Shown: piece by piece, positions 39,355 through 52,900 of the stretch | Layout of the letters: each line of letters begins with the position of its first letter | Position numbering within the stretch: position 1 is the stretch's first letter | Assembly: GCA_947650365.1 (NCBI GenBank) | Contig: OX393552.1 | Span: 23,161,981-23,225,980, forward strand | Reading direction: 5' to 3' | Origin: Chamaelirium japonicum | Taxonomy: Eukaryota > Streptophyta > Magnoliopsida > Liliales > Melanthiaceae | Length of the DNA: 64,000 nt | Notes under the pieces: model-generated | Told to the model about the DNA's origin: nothing | Database searches by the model: none | The model's input: only the letters and a program-made list of their open reading frames with translations | Translations under genes and position numbers: made by a program

Positions 39355-39821
39355 GAGCATCTCCAACCGGCTCTGAAGCTCGGAGCACCTCCGAAGCAAG
39401 TGGGGCCCGTATTTTGCTGCCACCTCATCGGAGGCGTCCTTGTTGAGAGGTTCAGCTCCAACGGCCTCCGAACGGGATATCTGAGCCATTTGCATGAAAC
39501 ACCTTATATATTTACAAGTTATCTAAAGTCTCCAAAGTTACACCAAATCTGTTAAAAAGTACATGTTTTGATATATATATAAAATAATTTATGAAGTTCC
39601 GGGGGGTTTTTTAAAAAAAGACAGAATTTTTTATTCATTCGGTGGCTCCGAAGGAGCTCTGTTGTATGTGGAGGGCTTCGGAGGTCCGGGCCGCACGTGG
39701 CCTACGTGGCATGCCACGTAGGCCTTCAGAGCATCCTTCGGAGTCGGTTGGAGCGCCCATTTCTATTCGGAGTGCCACGTGGGCCTTCAGAGCTCGCCTA
39801 CGGAGCCGGTTGGAGATGCTC
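39355..39821. mobile_element. GAGCATCTCCAACCGGCTC MITE with TAA target duplication
   Basis: The left end GAGCATCTCCAACCGGCTC is mirrored by GAGCCGGTTGGAGATGCTC; TAA lies on both sides (39352-39354, 39822-39824). The interior has CTCCGAAG and CCACGTRGGCC motifs shared with the reverse-oriented copy at 56722-57207. The 3-bp TAA duplication points to PIF/Harbinger. Confidence 0.85.
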
Positions 39822-39889
39822 TAATCTCAGAAAGGATGGCAGGATGGCACATCTTTCCGTTCACCGATTTTCGAGAAGAGAGGAGAGGC

Positions 39890-39923
<34 letters not shown>

Positions 39924-42149
39924 GACATTGGGGGGGTCCAGCCGTCACCTCAAACCCACCCAAGTCCCCTCCCTCCTCATTTGGGTTATGTAGACATTTC
40001 ATTTTTCTTTATCTCTATGAATTATACCAATTGAATTAGTATTTATCTCATAATTTTATATATTTCTTCCACTCCAGAGGATGTTATCCAAAGATTTTTT
40101 GTGATTTCTCTAATCCAAATATGGTACAAAAACATAGCATACATAAGATGAGAAGGGACAAAAAAAAAATGTTTTTTAAAATCATGAGACAATTGATGAA
40201 TTCAAAAACATTTTCAAAATCTTTCTTTCTTCTTTTTTTTTGGTGCCTAGAAAGAGTTATGGGAAATGTTCCTTACAACCCAATTTTTTTTTTGGTGCCC
40301 GGAAAGAGTTATAGTGTCATGGTGCAGCATGCACACTCCCTTGCCCGACGAGCGAGCAAGGGTTTGGGTGCGAGCGAGCGAACTACATGTGTCTTTCTTT
40401 CCCTCGTCTCTAAGCTTTTTTCAGTCAATGATTCTAAAAGAAATTATTCTAAAAATGATTCAATTAAGTACTTTAGTTTTTTTTTAATCAATGATTCAAT
40501 TTGATTTTTTTTTGTCGATGCCTTTTGTTTAGAATCTTTGATATAAACCCGGTTCAGTTCGTGTCATCCATCCGACCGGTAAGAAAGTTCGTCAGAGCAT
40601 GTATTTTTTTCAAAAAAATTTCCGGGATGAGTGGACCAGTGTGAGGTTTGCATCACCATTGGTAAGTCAATCGCACTACGTTCCGACCGGCAGCACCACC
40701 AGTCGATGAATCGTACCCCACCCCAGACGGCAATCACAACTGTCGGTTAAGCTCAGTCAGTCCCGTTGGTGAATCGCTCATCCAGGCCGTCGATCTCCCC
40801 GCATTAAGCCCGTCTACGAGATAATGATGATTCCTGCTGTAAATGCAGGAATCCCGTATATCTCTTCATTCCCATATCTTTCTTCCCGGCCCAATTCGTG
40901 TCATCCATCCGACCGGTAAGAAAGTTTGTCACAGCATTGGCTTCGACTTCAACAGGTTTGAAGGATTGTATTTGAGCTAATTTGCCAAGGATTAATTTAC
41001 CCGTCCCCTTCAGTTTCGAATGACAAGATCCCATCAACATTTTTTTTTTTTTAAAGATCGCGACGAAGAATGACAAAGGTGACGACGACCTGTGGGTTAC
41101 TAGCGATAACAGATGCAGGCAATTGTCGAGCGATCGACGGGTGGTGGACCGGTGGTGAGCAGGTAGCTGAGTTGATGGCCAACCACGCCCTTTGGTGCAG
41201 GAGAGCAATGATGGCAAAGTAGTGGGTGATATCGCAATGGCGGACTGCTGCAACAGTGGCACCGATCTGCTACATGCTCTTTTTTATTTATTTTGATGTT
41301 TTCCGGCCAAGCAGTGACCAAATGTGCCAAACAACGGCAACGGGGCATGGCGGTGACGAAAAAGTAGTGGTTGACGTTGGCGATTGTGCATTTGGCGGGC
41401 ATCGACAACGATTGGTGGTGATGGTGCATTTGGTGGGCGACGATGATTGGTGGCGGCGGCGAGTGATAAGTCTTTTTTGGGTGGTCAGTGAAATCATGCA
41501 TTAGCGGCGAGGGCAATGATGATAGTGCGTGCAATGAAGAACTTCAATGGCGGGGCGGCTACGCCATGCTTCTTTTTTTTTTTCACATTTTCCTATTTTT
41601 CAGCAAAGCGATGGTCGTTGGTGACAACAAAGCGGCATGCGAAAGGTGCGACAGTGACCGACGACGTTGGCGATGGTTCGGGTGATGACAACTAGCGGCC
41701 ACCAGGGGCGTAGCTAGAAATTTTTTTTGGACTGGGCTGAAACTAAACTAATTTTTTTAACAATGAAGTATTTACTATATACAGTATAAAAATAATGAGC
41801 AAATCAACGATACGAGTATAATAAGTTAATGAGATATTAGGCTCGAAAGATCTTAAGGCAACAAAATGTTATGCATAATTGTATTTGAAAAAATGGATTC
41901 CATTGATTATTTCTTCTTGTGTTCACTTTCTGTTTCCCTTAATTTAGCAATTAAAATGATGAGCTGCTGAAGGTTTCATACAAAAACTTCCATTTTACTT
42001 GGGGATTCTCTCCGAGCAGCACTGACGCCGTCGAGCAACACCACTACGCACCAGGTCCACCAAGTCGTCGTCGGCTGCCCCTCCTCGCTTTGGTTGTCCG
42101 GTCTCCACATCCGTTGCGCCTCCTCTTTGCCACCACACACACACACACA

Positions 42150-42211
<62 letters not shown>

Positions 42212-42269
42212 TTAAGGATTTTTGATGTGGCCTCTTGACAAAAAGACAAGGGGCACCACTGCTACAGTG
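39822..42269. other. Intergenic: direct duplication, GGT-rich stretch, one hAT-like end, microsatellites
   Basis: No gene is supported. A (GA)n tract lies at 39893-39922. TTCGTGTCATCCATCCGACC continuing to GGTAAGAAAGTT occurs at 40558 and 40895. About 41080-41700 is GGT/GGC-rich with scattered small ORFs. CAGGGGCGTAGCTAGAAATT at about 41704 looks like one hAT end without a partner. A compound (CA)n(GA)n tract lies at 42126-42207. Confidence 0.5.
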
Positions 42270-42519
42270 TTATTTTGACTTTGCCCCCCAAATTTTGCCT
42301 TGAATTAGACTTTACTGCCCATATTTTCATTAATTAGACTTTACCCCCCAAAACTAACTGTTCCGTCAGCCCACCATCTAAGAGAAAGGGTGACCTTACG
42401 GGAAAGAAATAAAGTTTTCGGGGGTGAGCTGATTAGTTTTGGGGGGTAAAGTCTAATTAATGAAAAAATGGGGGGTAAAGTCTAATTAAAGGCAAAATTT
42501 GGGGGGCAAAGTCAAAATA
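42270..42519. mobile_element. TATTTTGACTTTGCCCCC palindromic MITE, copy 2
   Basis: Same ends and inner blocks as 36835-37088, with a shorter middle on the right arm. It lies about 0.5 kb upstream of the PPR start codon. Confidence 0.9.
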
Positions 42520-43012
42520 AATCTTTTTTTTTTATGGCGGGCTGTGGATTGGGCCTGACTGACTGTGAGTGGAGGAGGGCTGGACTGAGCTGGGGTTATA
42601 TGGACTTTCTCAAATCTCGGCCGAGCTATAGCCCGGCCGAGCCAACTCATGGATCCGCCCATGGCGGCCACTTTACCAGATCCATGGATCTCACTACGAG
42701 AGTGATGCACGGAAATTGAGATAAAATCGCAAATGGGATCTAATGATCGAACAGTATGACAGTGGTAATGTCGTTGTATTAGACGCACATCAATCATGAA
42801 ACCCCATTCGAGACATCGGCTTAATCTCTCCATACATTAAGTGGGATCCAAGATCCATGTTGTATTCTGGCAACTGTTACCCACAGGATGTGAACCATAT
42901 CATCAATCTTGACAACCCAGATTCCCGTGCATTTACTTGTATCATTGATATCCATGGAGAAATTTCCATCTCATTCCGAAGTTTCTAGAAACTGGATTTC
43001 CTTTGGAGGAGG
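42520..43012 (+). promoter_or_regulatory. Upstream region of the PPR gene
   Basis: The start codon is at 43013. The about 490 bp between the MITE and the start codon must hold leader and promoter. No clear TATA box was found, which is common for PPR genes. Confidence 0.35.
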
Positions 43013-46000
43013 ATGAGCAGGATGCACATCATGCACACCCTCCCATCTCCCAAACTCCAACGACCAAAACCCCACCACGACTTCAAACCCACGAAAAAGA
43101 CCGCCAATGAGAGCCTCAAACACCTCCTCAGCCAGCTCGATCGCTGCTCCTCCTCCCGCTCCCTCCTCCAACTCCACGCCCAAATCCTCAAGTCCCACTT
43201 CTCCAGACACCCCTTCCTCCTCACCCGCCTCGCCGCCGCCTATCTCGCCGCCAACGCCTTGCTCCCCGCCAAGCAGATCCTCACGGGCTTCCCCCGTACC
43301 CCGCCCCTTTTCCTCTGGAACGAGACGATCAAAGGGTACTCGAAGAATGGGCGCTTCAGGGAATCCATCGATGTTTATCGTTCGATGATCGCTCGCGGCG
43401 TCCGGCCCAATGAGTTCACCTTCACCTTCGTCCTCCCGGCCTGTGCCGGCGCACGGTCGGCATCCGATGGCCGGAGAGTCCACGAGGACGCGGCGAGGCT
43501 GGGTTGCGAGTCCAATCTGTTCGTGGCCACGGCGCTGGTTGATATGTATGGGAAGTGCCAGGAGATCGGTGTTGCAAGGGAGGTGTTTGATGGAATGCCG
43601 AAGCCAGGTGCGGCCAGTTTCAATGCCATGATTGCCGGGTGAGCCTGTTTCCACTCTAAAATGTGTCTTCTTTGTATTCCGAATTCCAAAAAAGTATCGC
43701 CATTTTCGATAGTGACCCATGACTCTGAAGTGTAATGATGGGTGTTCTCTTGGATTTGCGGAAGTAACTGTAGTGCTCCATGAAAAAGCTAGTAGCTTTG
43801 TGGAAGTTAACCCGATGGCAGATTGTTCTGTTGTGTTGCATATTGATTTAGTTAGTAATTAACGTACCATTATCGCCCGACATTAAGTTTTGGATTCGAT
43901 GTCATGATCACCTTTGTAAATCTTCATGTTTTTAATTAGAGTAATGCTATTCAGCTCAAAGGTTTTCCCGATTCCGCTCAGTACGACTGACGTGGAAGCA
44001 TACAATTGGGGGCTGAATATCACCAGCGATTTCTAAATCTTTAACACCACCAGTTGCAGGGGCGGACCTATGTTGGGCCCAGGGGGGGCTACCCCCCTCA
44101 CTTTGGAGAAAAAAAGAGAGGGTATATTATACTTTGCCCCTTTGAAGTTTAGCTCAAAAACAATTAACTCCCTGTAGTTTATGTTGTTCCAAATCACTCC
44201 CTAAAGTTTGTAATGTTAGCGTACCCTACTTGATTTTCTCATTTGGTAATTTTTGTCTGATTGAAATTGAATTGAAGGGAGGCAAAATGTACCGTTTTAA
44301 CTATAGGGGGTTAATTGTTTTTGAGCTAAACTTCAAGGGGGTAATGTTTAATTTACCCAAGAAAACAATTCTAACCAACTCGTTTGCGAACTTTTGATTG
44401 CCAACTTCGATCACGTGGAGGTGGCCACTCGAAAGCTACTCATTTGCCGGATGTAATTCAGTATTGTGTCTACTGACATTTGAAATGAGTATGTTATTTG
44501 AACAAACCGATTATTGTTGTTTAAACAAGCTGAGGGACAAACAATGGGACAACTCCACGAATATGTCCAATATATGTTCATTAGGGGGATGCCACTAGGT
44601 CCACCACCACCTGCCATCGCTCATCACCGCCGCCCACCACCCCCCGCCAGCCAATGTCCACCGCCATGTCGTCGACCACCACCCCATGGGCCATCCATCG
44701 CCGTCGGCCACCACCCCCGTTGACAACCTCTCCGTCGGCCACCACCCGCCACCGTCGCCCGTGCCGGCGACCCATGGTCGGCCTCGCCGTCCACCGGCCA
44801 CCACCCGTTGTCAGCCACTGAGCCACAGGCGTCAGCCACCACCCGCACATGTGGCATCCCCGTAGGTTTCATCCCATATATGGCCCATAGTGAATGAGAA
44901 TCAGGTGGGAATCGGGGTATGTTTACATGTTTTTGGGCGTATGTATGAAATTTCTCAAAAAATAAGGATCAGGTTTATCATTCACGACCTCGCAACCCGA
45001 ACAAGTTGGCCAGTTATAACCCCAAATTTTCGAAGGACTCCGAGGACCGAAATCCTTCTTCACGTACTTGAGGCAAAATCCTAACGGACCTTTTACTGCA
45101 CGATCAAAAGAAGGGTAGGGGCGTTGTCACGCTGCTGGTCGAAACCTCCAGCTGTGAGGCAATGACTATAGTTACTTTTTAATAATTATGCCCCCCTTGA
45201 GGAAAAATCCTGGGTTCGCCACTGACCAGTTGTACGCTGCCATGTCAGTCGTACTGAGCAGAACCCGGAAAACCTTCGGGCTGAATAGCTTTTGTCTTTT
45301 AATTATTTCGAAATTACTTTCTTGTCAATCTTCATGTTTTTTTCCCCCGCATACCTCTTTATTTGATGGGAATTTTTTTTATTCATGTTGAATCCTCCAC
45401 GACCTCCCCGTTTGATTGCTCCTTTTTTCATATTCAGATTCTTGTTAGAACTATCAGTGTCATCCATAACCTAATTTGATACAATTTGTAGTCTCTATTT
45501 TTTTCATCAGAAAAATTTTCCCTTCGAAGGGTTTGTGAAAGTACCTTTTATTCCTTCTCCTCTTCTTTACCATATATTCCTTGGCATATCTCATCTTTTT
45601 TTGGCTGATCGAAATCCTTCTGTTTCATCAAATATTCAGTCATCCAGAGCTCCAAACATAATGAATCCAACTATGTTCCTCTTTCGATACTCGAGCATTA
45701 CTTTTGTGCTAGCGAGATTGCATCATAATGATGTTGCCCGTCCATCTCGTTGTGATCGTTTCCAAGATATCCCAAACTCAATGGGATTTGAACACCCTTC
45801 TCGTCTGGATGCTCCATTTATCCTAGTTCTTCTGGTCGAATCAAGGAAGTTATAACCACATCACCTAATTCATGGTGGCTATTCATGCTTCTCAAAATAA
45901 AATTTTCATGCCAAGGGATTTACGTTGGTCTTTTTGCACTCTCTTCTGGATCATCAAAACCAAATGTATCCTTGGCTCTGAATTTTCGCACACTTCTCGG

Positions 46001-49000
46001 ATCGGCTAAGTTCTCCCAACTCGGTTCACTTTGTTGGATCACCCACTCTTCCATGATCTACATAGCTTGGCATCACTTGTTGAACCATGCAAGGCTTTGA
46101 TATCACTTGTTGGCATAGTCAACAAGTCCGAGTGCGGTAATAATTATGTTGGGGTAAAACTCGGGAAAATTAGCGAATATTAGGAATAAAAGTAGAAAGT
46201 TAGGATAAAACCTATTAGAAATTGAGCAGGACTAGTGTATCTCGTGTATATTCCCAATGAGGCTATAAAACCTATAAATACATGAGTACAAGGGTGACTA
46301 CCTGGTAAGACTACCGCCTAAGATGTTATACAATACATGTAACACCCCCCTTCAAACTCATGGTGGATCAAACACTGAATAGTTTGCCCAATAAAAAGCT
46401 GAAATGTTGTAGAGTATGAGACTTCGTAAAGAAGTCGGCAAGTTGAAACTCAGGCGAGATGTATGGAAGAGAGATCTTTGTACTAAGAAAATGTTGCTGA
46501 CCAGATGACAGCCAATCTTGATATGTCTGGTTCGCTCATGAAAATTGGATTGGTGCCAATCTGAATGGCACTCCTGTTATCACAGTATAACGGTGTCGGC
46601 CCAGAGATAGACATGCCCAGATCATCAAGTAGACGTCGAAGCTTGCTAATCTCACAGGTGGAATCTGTTATGGCTCGGTACTCGGCCTCTACAAACCTAC
46701 AGTCATATAGAACAACCTCGCTAAATTTCTCAAACCTACAGTCATATAGAGCTCGATGAAGACAACATACATGGTGAGGTGGATAATCGAGCCCAGGTGG
46801 TGGCAGTAGATAAACCTCCATATGTAGATCCATGTGAAGAAACTCATTCTTCACATGCATTTGTGGAAGTAGCCACCCTCGAACTGCAACCACTACAACT
46901 CTACAAGTAAGGCACTAACGGTGGTCATGTTAGCCAATGGGGCAAATGTCTCCTCATAATCAATTCCATACTCCTGAGTGAAGTCTCGAGCAACAGGGCG
47001 AGTTTTGTAGCGCTCATCAATCCATTTGACCGTATCTTGATCTGGTAGATCCACCAACATGAAATAGGAATCTTCTCTGGATGAAGGAGAACTAAACCCT
47101 AAGCATGAGTGTGTTGTAAAGCTGCTAACTCATCGGCCTTAGCTTACTGCCACTTTGGAATGCCTGTTGCCTCACGATATGTCTGAGGTTTCTAATGGTC
47201 CTGAATAACTGCTATGAAAGACTGATAGCTGGGAGAAAAATAGTCAGAGGCAACAAGGGGCAGCTGATAGTCGCACAACCAAGATGGTGGATGTCGGTCT
47301 CGAAGCGGTTTGAGACACACTGAAGTAGAACCCTTACCATAGTGGTATTGATGAGGACAACGGAGCTTCGCCATCGTTCCCACGAGTTTACACGCACCAT
47401 CGGAAGAGGAGCGGAGCCCCTACACTCGCTATATGGATGAGTTGATCACTATATTCACTACATGTTGGAGGCACAAGCATCTTTATTTGTGTTTTTTTTT
47501 AATTATAGTTATTTTCGTCCTTTTTAGCTGAAGTATTGGGATTGTACAATCTGTTTGGGTTTGGTCTACAACTTGTTTACGTTTTCTCTTTTGGAGGCTT
47601 ATATATGCCCCTATGAATAATAGAAACAATCAATGAATATTATAAGAAAAAGTTTTGCTTGCTTGTTCATGTGAGAGGGACGTGAGAGGTGTGAGACCCT
47701 CTTGGCGTGAGGCCACGACAACCATCAACACAAGGACGCAAATCACGCCTCCTCCCTTTGCCGATCACCCACCCCAATCATCTCTTCTCTCCCACCTCGC
47801 ACTGTAGCCGAAAGTCGGCCACCATCCAGCCGTCCTCTCTTTCTCGGTTGTACTGCCTCAACCACTGCTCGTTCCCCTCCCTTTCTCCCTCGGCACCGGC
47901 CGTCCGCTTGAGCCCTATCCCGACACCCTTGCTCGAGTCGCACCCCACCCTTATCCCTTCTTCCCTGCCACATAGCCCCACACCCACCCGAAGTACCCCG
48001 CTTCCCTCCCCTGCTGCACCGGCAGCCGACAGCCGCCCGATCTCCTCCTTCCCTTCCCTTGCTGCACTGACAACCCACCGAAGTCTCTCACCAGCCACTG
48101 CCTCCTCCTTTCCGGCTGTATCTGATCTCCATCCTCACAAACCCTCTTTTCCATTACTCTGCCAAGCACCAGGACCACCACCTCTCCTTTTGTCCCCTGC
48201 AGAGATCAAGCAAACTACCGGCCCCACCTCCTCTTTGGTTACTGTTGCCTACACAACCACAAGTGCAACATTGGGGGGCTTTATTACAAATAAGGCCCCA
48301 GCTAGCCAGGCCCACAAGCTACTTTCAAGGCCCATTTTGCATCTTCTTCGGATCTCGTTGCTTGTGTTGGATTGTCAGCTTCGTTCGCCTATCTTTGTCA
48401 TGGATCCCCTCATCGGGAAGCAACCGCACTCGTTCTCGTGCTTCGTTCATGTTCATCGCTCGCCACGGCAACCTGCAAACCCAACAATATTGGTTAGTTC
48501 CTTCCAACACAAAAACTCAAACATAGTATGCTATTGGCTTGAATTGAATTGCTGGTCTTCTTATAGTTATCCATACCAACATATTAAACCTGTGACTTTT
48601 GAGACAACTTTGAGGCCTGAAAACTTACTTCTTCAAATCCTTTTATGCAAATTAAGATTTCTTATTAAAGGAAAAGTGGACCTTAGTCATCGAAATCTCT
48701 CGATTTCTGTCGATCGAATAAATTCCAAAATTTTACGTGCTTGGAAATACGTGCAAACAGTTAGGACCTTTACTCATAATTTCTCTTCTATCTGAATATC
48801 GTCGTAATTGGAGTTTGCATCAGTTTAAACTTGTGTTAGCAATTATTTGGCATTGGAATTATTAGTTGATATCTTGCTTCACGCACACTTCCACGCATAT
48901 CCTGCATCATGCATCATGAGAAATTATAGCCTCGTCTGGCATAGGCACAGCTAGAGGAGACACATGAGTAGAAGCCAAAGTGTCAGAAGGTAATGCAGGG

Positions 49001-49954
49001 TCAAACGACAAAGAGACATGATGCTCAAAGGTAGCCTTGGTGGAGACATCTCACAATCAAGACAGAGAAAGGAATCAAGAGGATTGCTTTGCTAAGACAA
49101 ATAACTGACATGAAGATAATGATGACATAGAAACTCGACCAAGATTACCACTACTAGCTAGGTGATGAAGACGGGAGTGAGACACATGTCCAAGGTGTCT
49201 ATGCCACACAACATATGAAGACGGAGTACATATGGCAGCAACCGAAGACACCGATGTAGAAGGTAACCGAAGGTAGTCCATGCAGTAGAGGCCCCTCGTC
49301 TACAACCAATCTCAATCGTCCTTATGTTGTGTTGGTCCTGCACAGTGTACAAAGAAGCATCAAAAGTAACAATAGTTACAATATAGTGAGAGTCAGTAAG
49401 TTGACCGACAAAAAGAGTTGAAGTGACAGAATAGGAACATGTAGTACATATGGTACATGAAAAAAGGCTAGCAAGTGTGATGTAAGTGTCCCCTTAGAAG
49501 AATCAGAGCATGGTGATCCATCAATAGTATAAAAAGGAATAGAGGATGCTAAAGTAGTGTGATGACTAAGTACAGTAGCATCAAAGGTTATGTGGCAGAA
49601 TTTAGAACCCAAGAGGAATCAGAGATACCTGATGGAGGAGGCAGTAATGTAGTTGCAGCAATCGGTGCATGTGACTGAAAGAAGGCAATTACGCAAAATG
49701 AGAAGTGATCTCATTATTATTATACTCGATAGTGGGATTTGGAACCGTAGAGGATGTCATTATAGTAGTCGAGGAGCCATCCTGATCCCTAAGCAGTGTT
49801 TTAAGTATCGTTATCACTGTCGATATCGCCAAGTTGTTTGAGGGAAAATCGAGGATATATCGGTATTTATCGCCAAATATTGTTAAAAATTAGGAAAACG
49901 ATGGCAAAATGAAGATTTTTTTGAAGAATTTTTCTATAAATCCCTTTAGAATAC

Positions 49955-49995
<41 letters not shown>

Positions 49996-52900
49996 CCATT
50001 ATGATCAATCACATACAAAAAACAATCATTTACTCTAGGAGACACTCAATTTAGTCTATATAGATGAGTATGTAAACTTTCTGTGAACTGTTAGAAACTT
50101 TGCAACAGTATATAAACCAACAATCACTATAAGATTACACACACTAGGAAGCATGATAAAACATATCAAAACCCATATGGTTCACCGTACATAAAAGCAT
50201 ATCACAAATTCATAATTCATAATGCATAAAACATAATAAGCATATAGCATCTCACAAACTTGATGCGATTCATGTTTATCATCTATTCTTCACGAAGATC
50301 TACTTAAGAAATTTGAGAAATTAAAAAAAAAAAGATTTGAAAACATACCTCTACTTAGAAGCTTGGAATAAAACTCAAATCCGTGAAGGGAGGTTTCAAA
50401 TCCACCAAGAACAACAAATGAAGGGTTTAGATTTGGTTTAGAAACCTAAATCAAACCAAAAAATTGGATGAAATGGGAAAAAAGGGGGCAAAGATCTCTC
50501 TGGCCGATAATGGCGATAACTGGGCGACATCGGGCGACATATCCCCTTTTGTCGGGAATCCAATAAAAGCTGGGAACCAATTTATCACCGAACTAGGCAA
50601 TATTTAGTGATATATCAGCAATATATAGGCGATATTTTGACTTTTTTCCTAAAACAAGGGAATTTAGTCTGCTTTTATGTCGGAGCCTGACGATATAACG
50701 ATATATCCCGATATTTTAATTATGTCCCTAAACTTCCTCCGAGCGAGAATAGGACATGCATCAATGAAATGTCATAAAGTTCGACAATATCTGTAATAAG
50801 GAGGGCCTGAGGGATTACTAGCAGAATAAGAAGACCGAGATGCTCAACGTGATGGTGACAGGTGAAAAGAGCGACCAAGAGGAGAAGGCACAATTAAAGC
50901 AGCAGTCGATGGTGGTAGTAGTCGCAGACGAGTCTCCTCAGTCATGAACTTAACAAGAGCTGACTCAAGAGTCGGTAAAGGTGAGCGGTGGAGAATGTGA
51001 CCATGAATCCCTTCAAATTCAAGCCGCCGATTCATAAAAAACTGAAACAATCGGAGACGATCTTGACACTAGTGACACTCGGAAGTGCATGCACAAGTGG
51101 AGCAGATTGGGGACTGCATGGCAAAGAGCTCGTCCCAAAGGGCAGTCAAGTATGTGTAAAACTCCCGGATGGAGCGATCATTTTGTCTGGCGGTGACGGA
51201 CTCCTACAGCAACTAATACTCACGTGCATGACTAGTCTTAACATGCATGCCATAAAGATACTCCCAGGTGGTCTTAGATTGTAGGAAGGTTGTGAAGCGG
51301 TTTCCGAAAAGAGTGAGTAATAGAACTGGCTAGTAGATCAAACACACGAGAATCATGAAAGATCCAATCAGTATAAGCCTTGGATCGCCATCAGTGGGCG
51401 AAGGTTTATTTCCATCAACGTGGCCCCATAATCCACGTGCCATGAAAAAAAATTGAGCGGAGAGTCCGAGACTGACCACAAATCATAGTTTTGTCAAGTT
51501 TGACATCAATGCCGTCGTCAAAGCGCATGTCAGAGACAATTGGAACAAGGTCCGACATCGCGTGAAAAATAATGAAATATTGACAATGATTGATGCGGTT
51601 TAGTTTGGTTTCTAACTAGCCTCGACGAGATCTGGAATCTCTCGGCAAGCAATCTCGCGCACACGACAGAGCAACGGACAAGTGAGACTGATCAGGCGTA
51701 GGTGATGCCTTCAATTGAATCACAATTGAAGGCCAAATAAACTTAATTCAAAGGTCGCAGGCTCATGTAATAAGGCACTAAAACAAACTAGCAATTTTGG
51801 TGACAAAAATATGCTCTAGTTTATCATGCTTTTAGGTTGGCCGAAATATAGATTAAAAGTGTTTGCCTTCGATCAAAGATTCAAAAATATGCTCTGGATT
51901 AGAAGAAATCCTCACGCATGCAAGCGTTCACGAACACAAGCACATACGAACAATCACGAACAATTATGCGAACCAGAGAGATCATCAAGAGTCGATGGTG
52001 TCCTTGCAAGTAGTCGTCACAACAACAAGAAATTAGGGTTTGCAACTTAAAGTACTCGCACATGAATGCCAAAATAATAGGCTTTCCCGTGGTGGTGGCT
52101 TGGGTGCCACTCACAAGATCGGGTTCGGGTCCAAAGCACACAAGCAGGAAGTCGGGCGTGCGGTCGCAAGCAATGGGTAGAGGCCAGGCGCGCAGGTCGG
52201 GCCACATGTGAGCAGGGGCCGGGCTTGCGGTCGAGAGCATGCGGGTAGGGGTCAGTTGCTCGCAGGTGGGGCCGCATGAGAGCAGGGTCGGATGCGTAGC
52301 TCAGGCCGCAAGAGAGCAGGGCCAGGCGCGCGGTCGGGAACATACGAGCAGGGGCAGTGCGCGCAGGTCGCACATGAGCAAGGATGGCAATGGGTTGGGT
52401 TCGGGTTAAATTCCTATTATAAACATGGCGATATCGGGGTGGGCCTATTCAAAAATCATAAAAATCAATTCCCATACCCACCCTCCCCATTGTCATTCCT
52501 AGCTGGGCACATAGGTTGCACGGTTGCACACCGAAATCAACAGAGAGAGAGAGAGACAAAAAGAAGAAGTAATGGAAGAGATCAGAGGACGATAGAATCC
52601 CGGCTGCACACCAAAGTATCGAGACTTCTCGTCCCCGAGCTTTGCACTTGATTATTCCTTTCATTGGAGACAATGCAAATTGCATAACGTTTTTAATCAT
52701 AAAAGAGAAAAGTTGGAGTCTCTTATATAAGACCCAGGCACACTACGTTTGTCCCCAAAAACGATATGGGACTAGACATGCAAATAGCTAAACAAAGACC
52801 ATCCGTAGACGATTACTAAAGTAAAGACAAGTAAAGTAAATTAGTCCTAGGGCACTAGTCGCCCAACCAAAGAAACAATATTGCAGCCATCCTCCGTCGC

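Larger units (their letters stand above)
43946..45289. mobile_element. TATTCAGCC-ended MITE, copy split by a hAT element
   Basis: The left part (43946-44056) starts GCTATTCAGCTCAAAGG and the right part (45225-45289) ends CTTCGGGCTGAATAGC. Together they match the uninterrupted copy at 3872-4036. Between them is a hAT-type element with its own 8-bp target duplication. Confidence 0.85.
46108..51570 (-). mobile_element. Ty1/copia LTR retrotransposon fossil, broken, with insertions
   Basis: On the minus strand: gag (about 51560-50840, LESALVKFMTEETRLRLLPP), protease side (about 49640-49380, GISDSSWVLNS), GAG-pre-integrase (about 49280-49080, VVWHRHLGHVSHSRLHHLAS), then reverse transcriptase and RNase H pieces (about 46890-46560, HVKNEFLHMDLHMEVYLLPP, VEAEYRAITDSTCEI, PTPLYCDNRSAIQI), a polypurine tract and the 3' LTR (46108-46345). 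No 5' LTR is recognised. It is clearly broken in many places and carries a hAT-like element (49794-50724) and a foreign block (about 47450-48900). Confidence 0.85.

Noticed and set aside
41704-42261. Complete hAT element from CAGGGGCGTAGCTAG to ACCACTG
   Set aside because: The right end matches poorly and no 8-bp duplication was found; only a single left end can be supported.
44398-44872. Pro/His-rich ORFs on both strands
   Set aside because: CCACC/GGTGG low-complexity DNA inside the non-autonomous hAT element.
45535-46100. Plus-strand ORFs of 106 and 71 aa as PPR intermediate exons
   Set aside because: No PPR-like residues; the two called exons already join without a gap in the repeat pattern.
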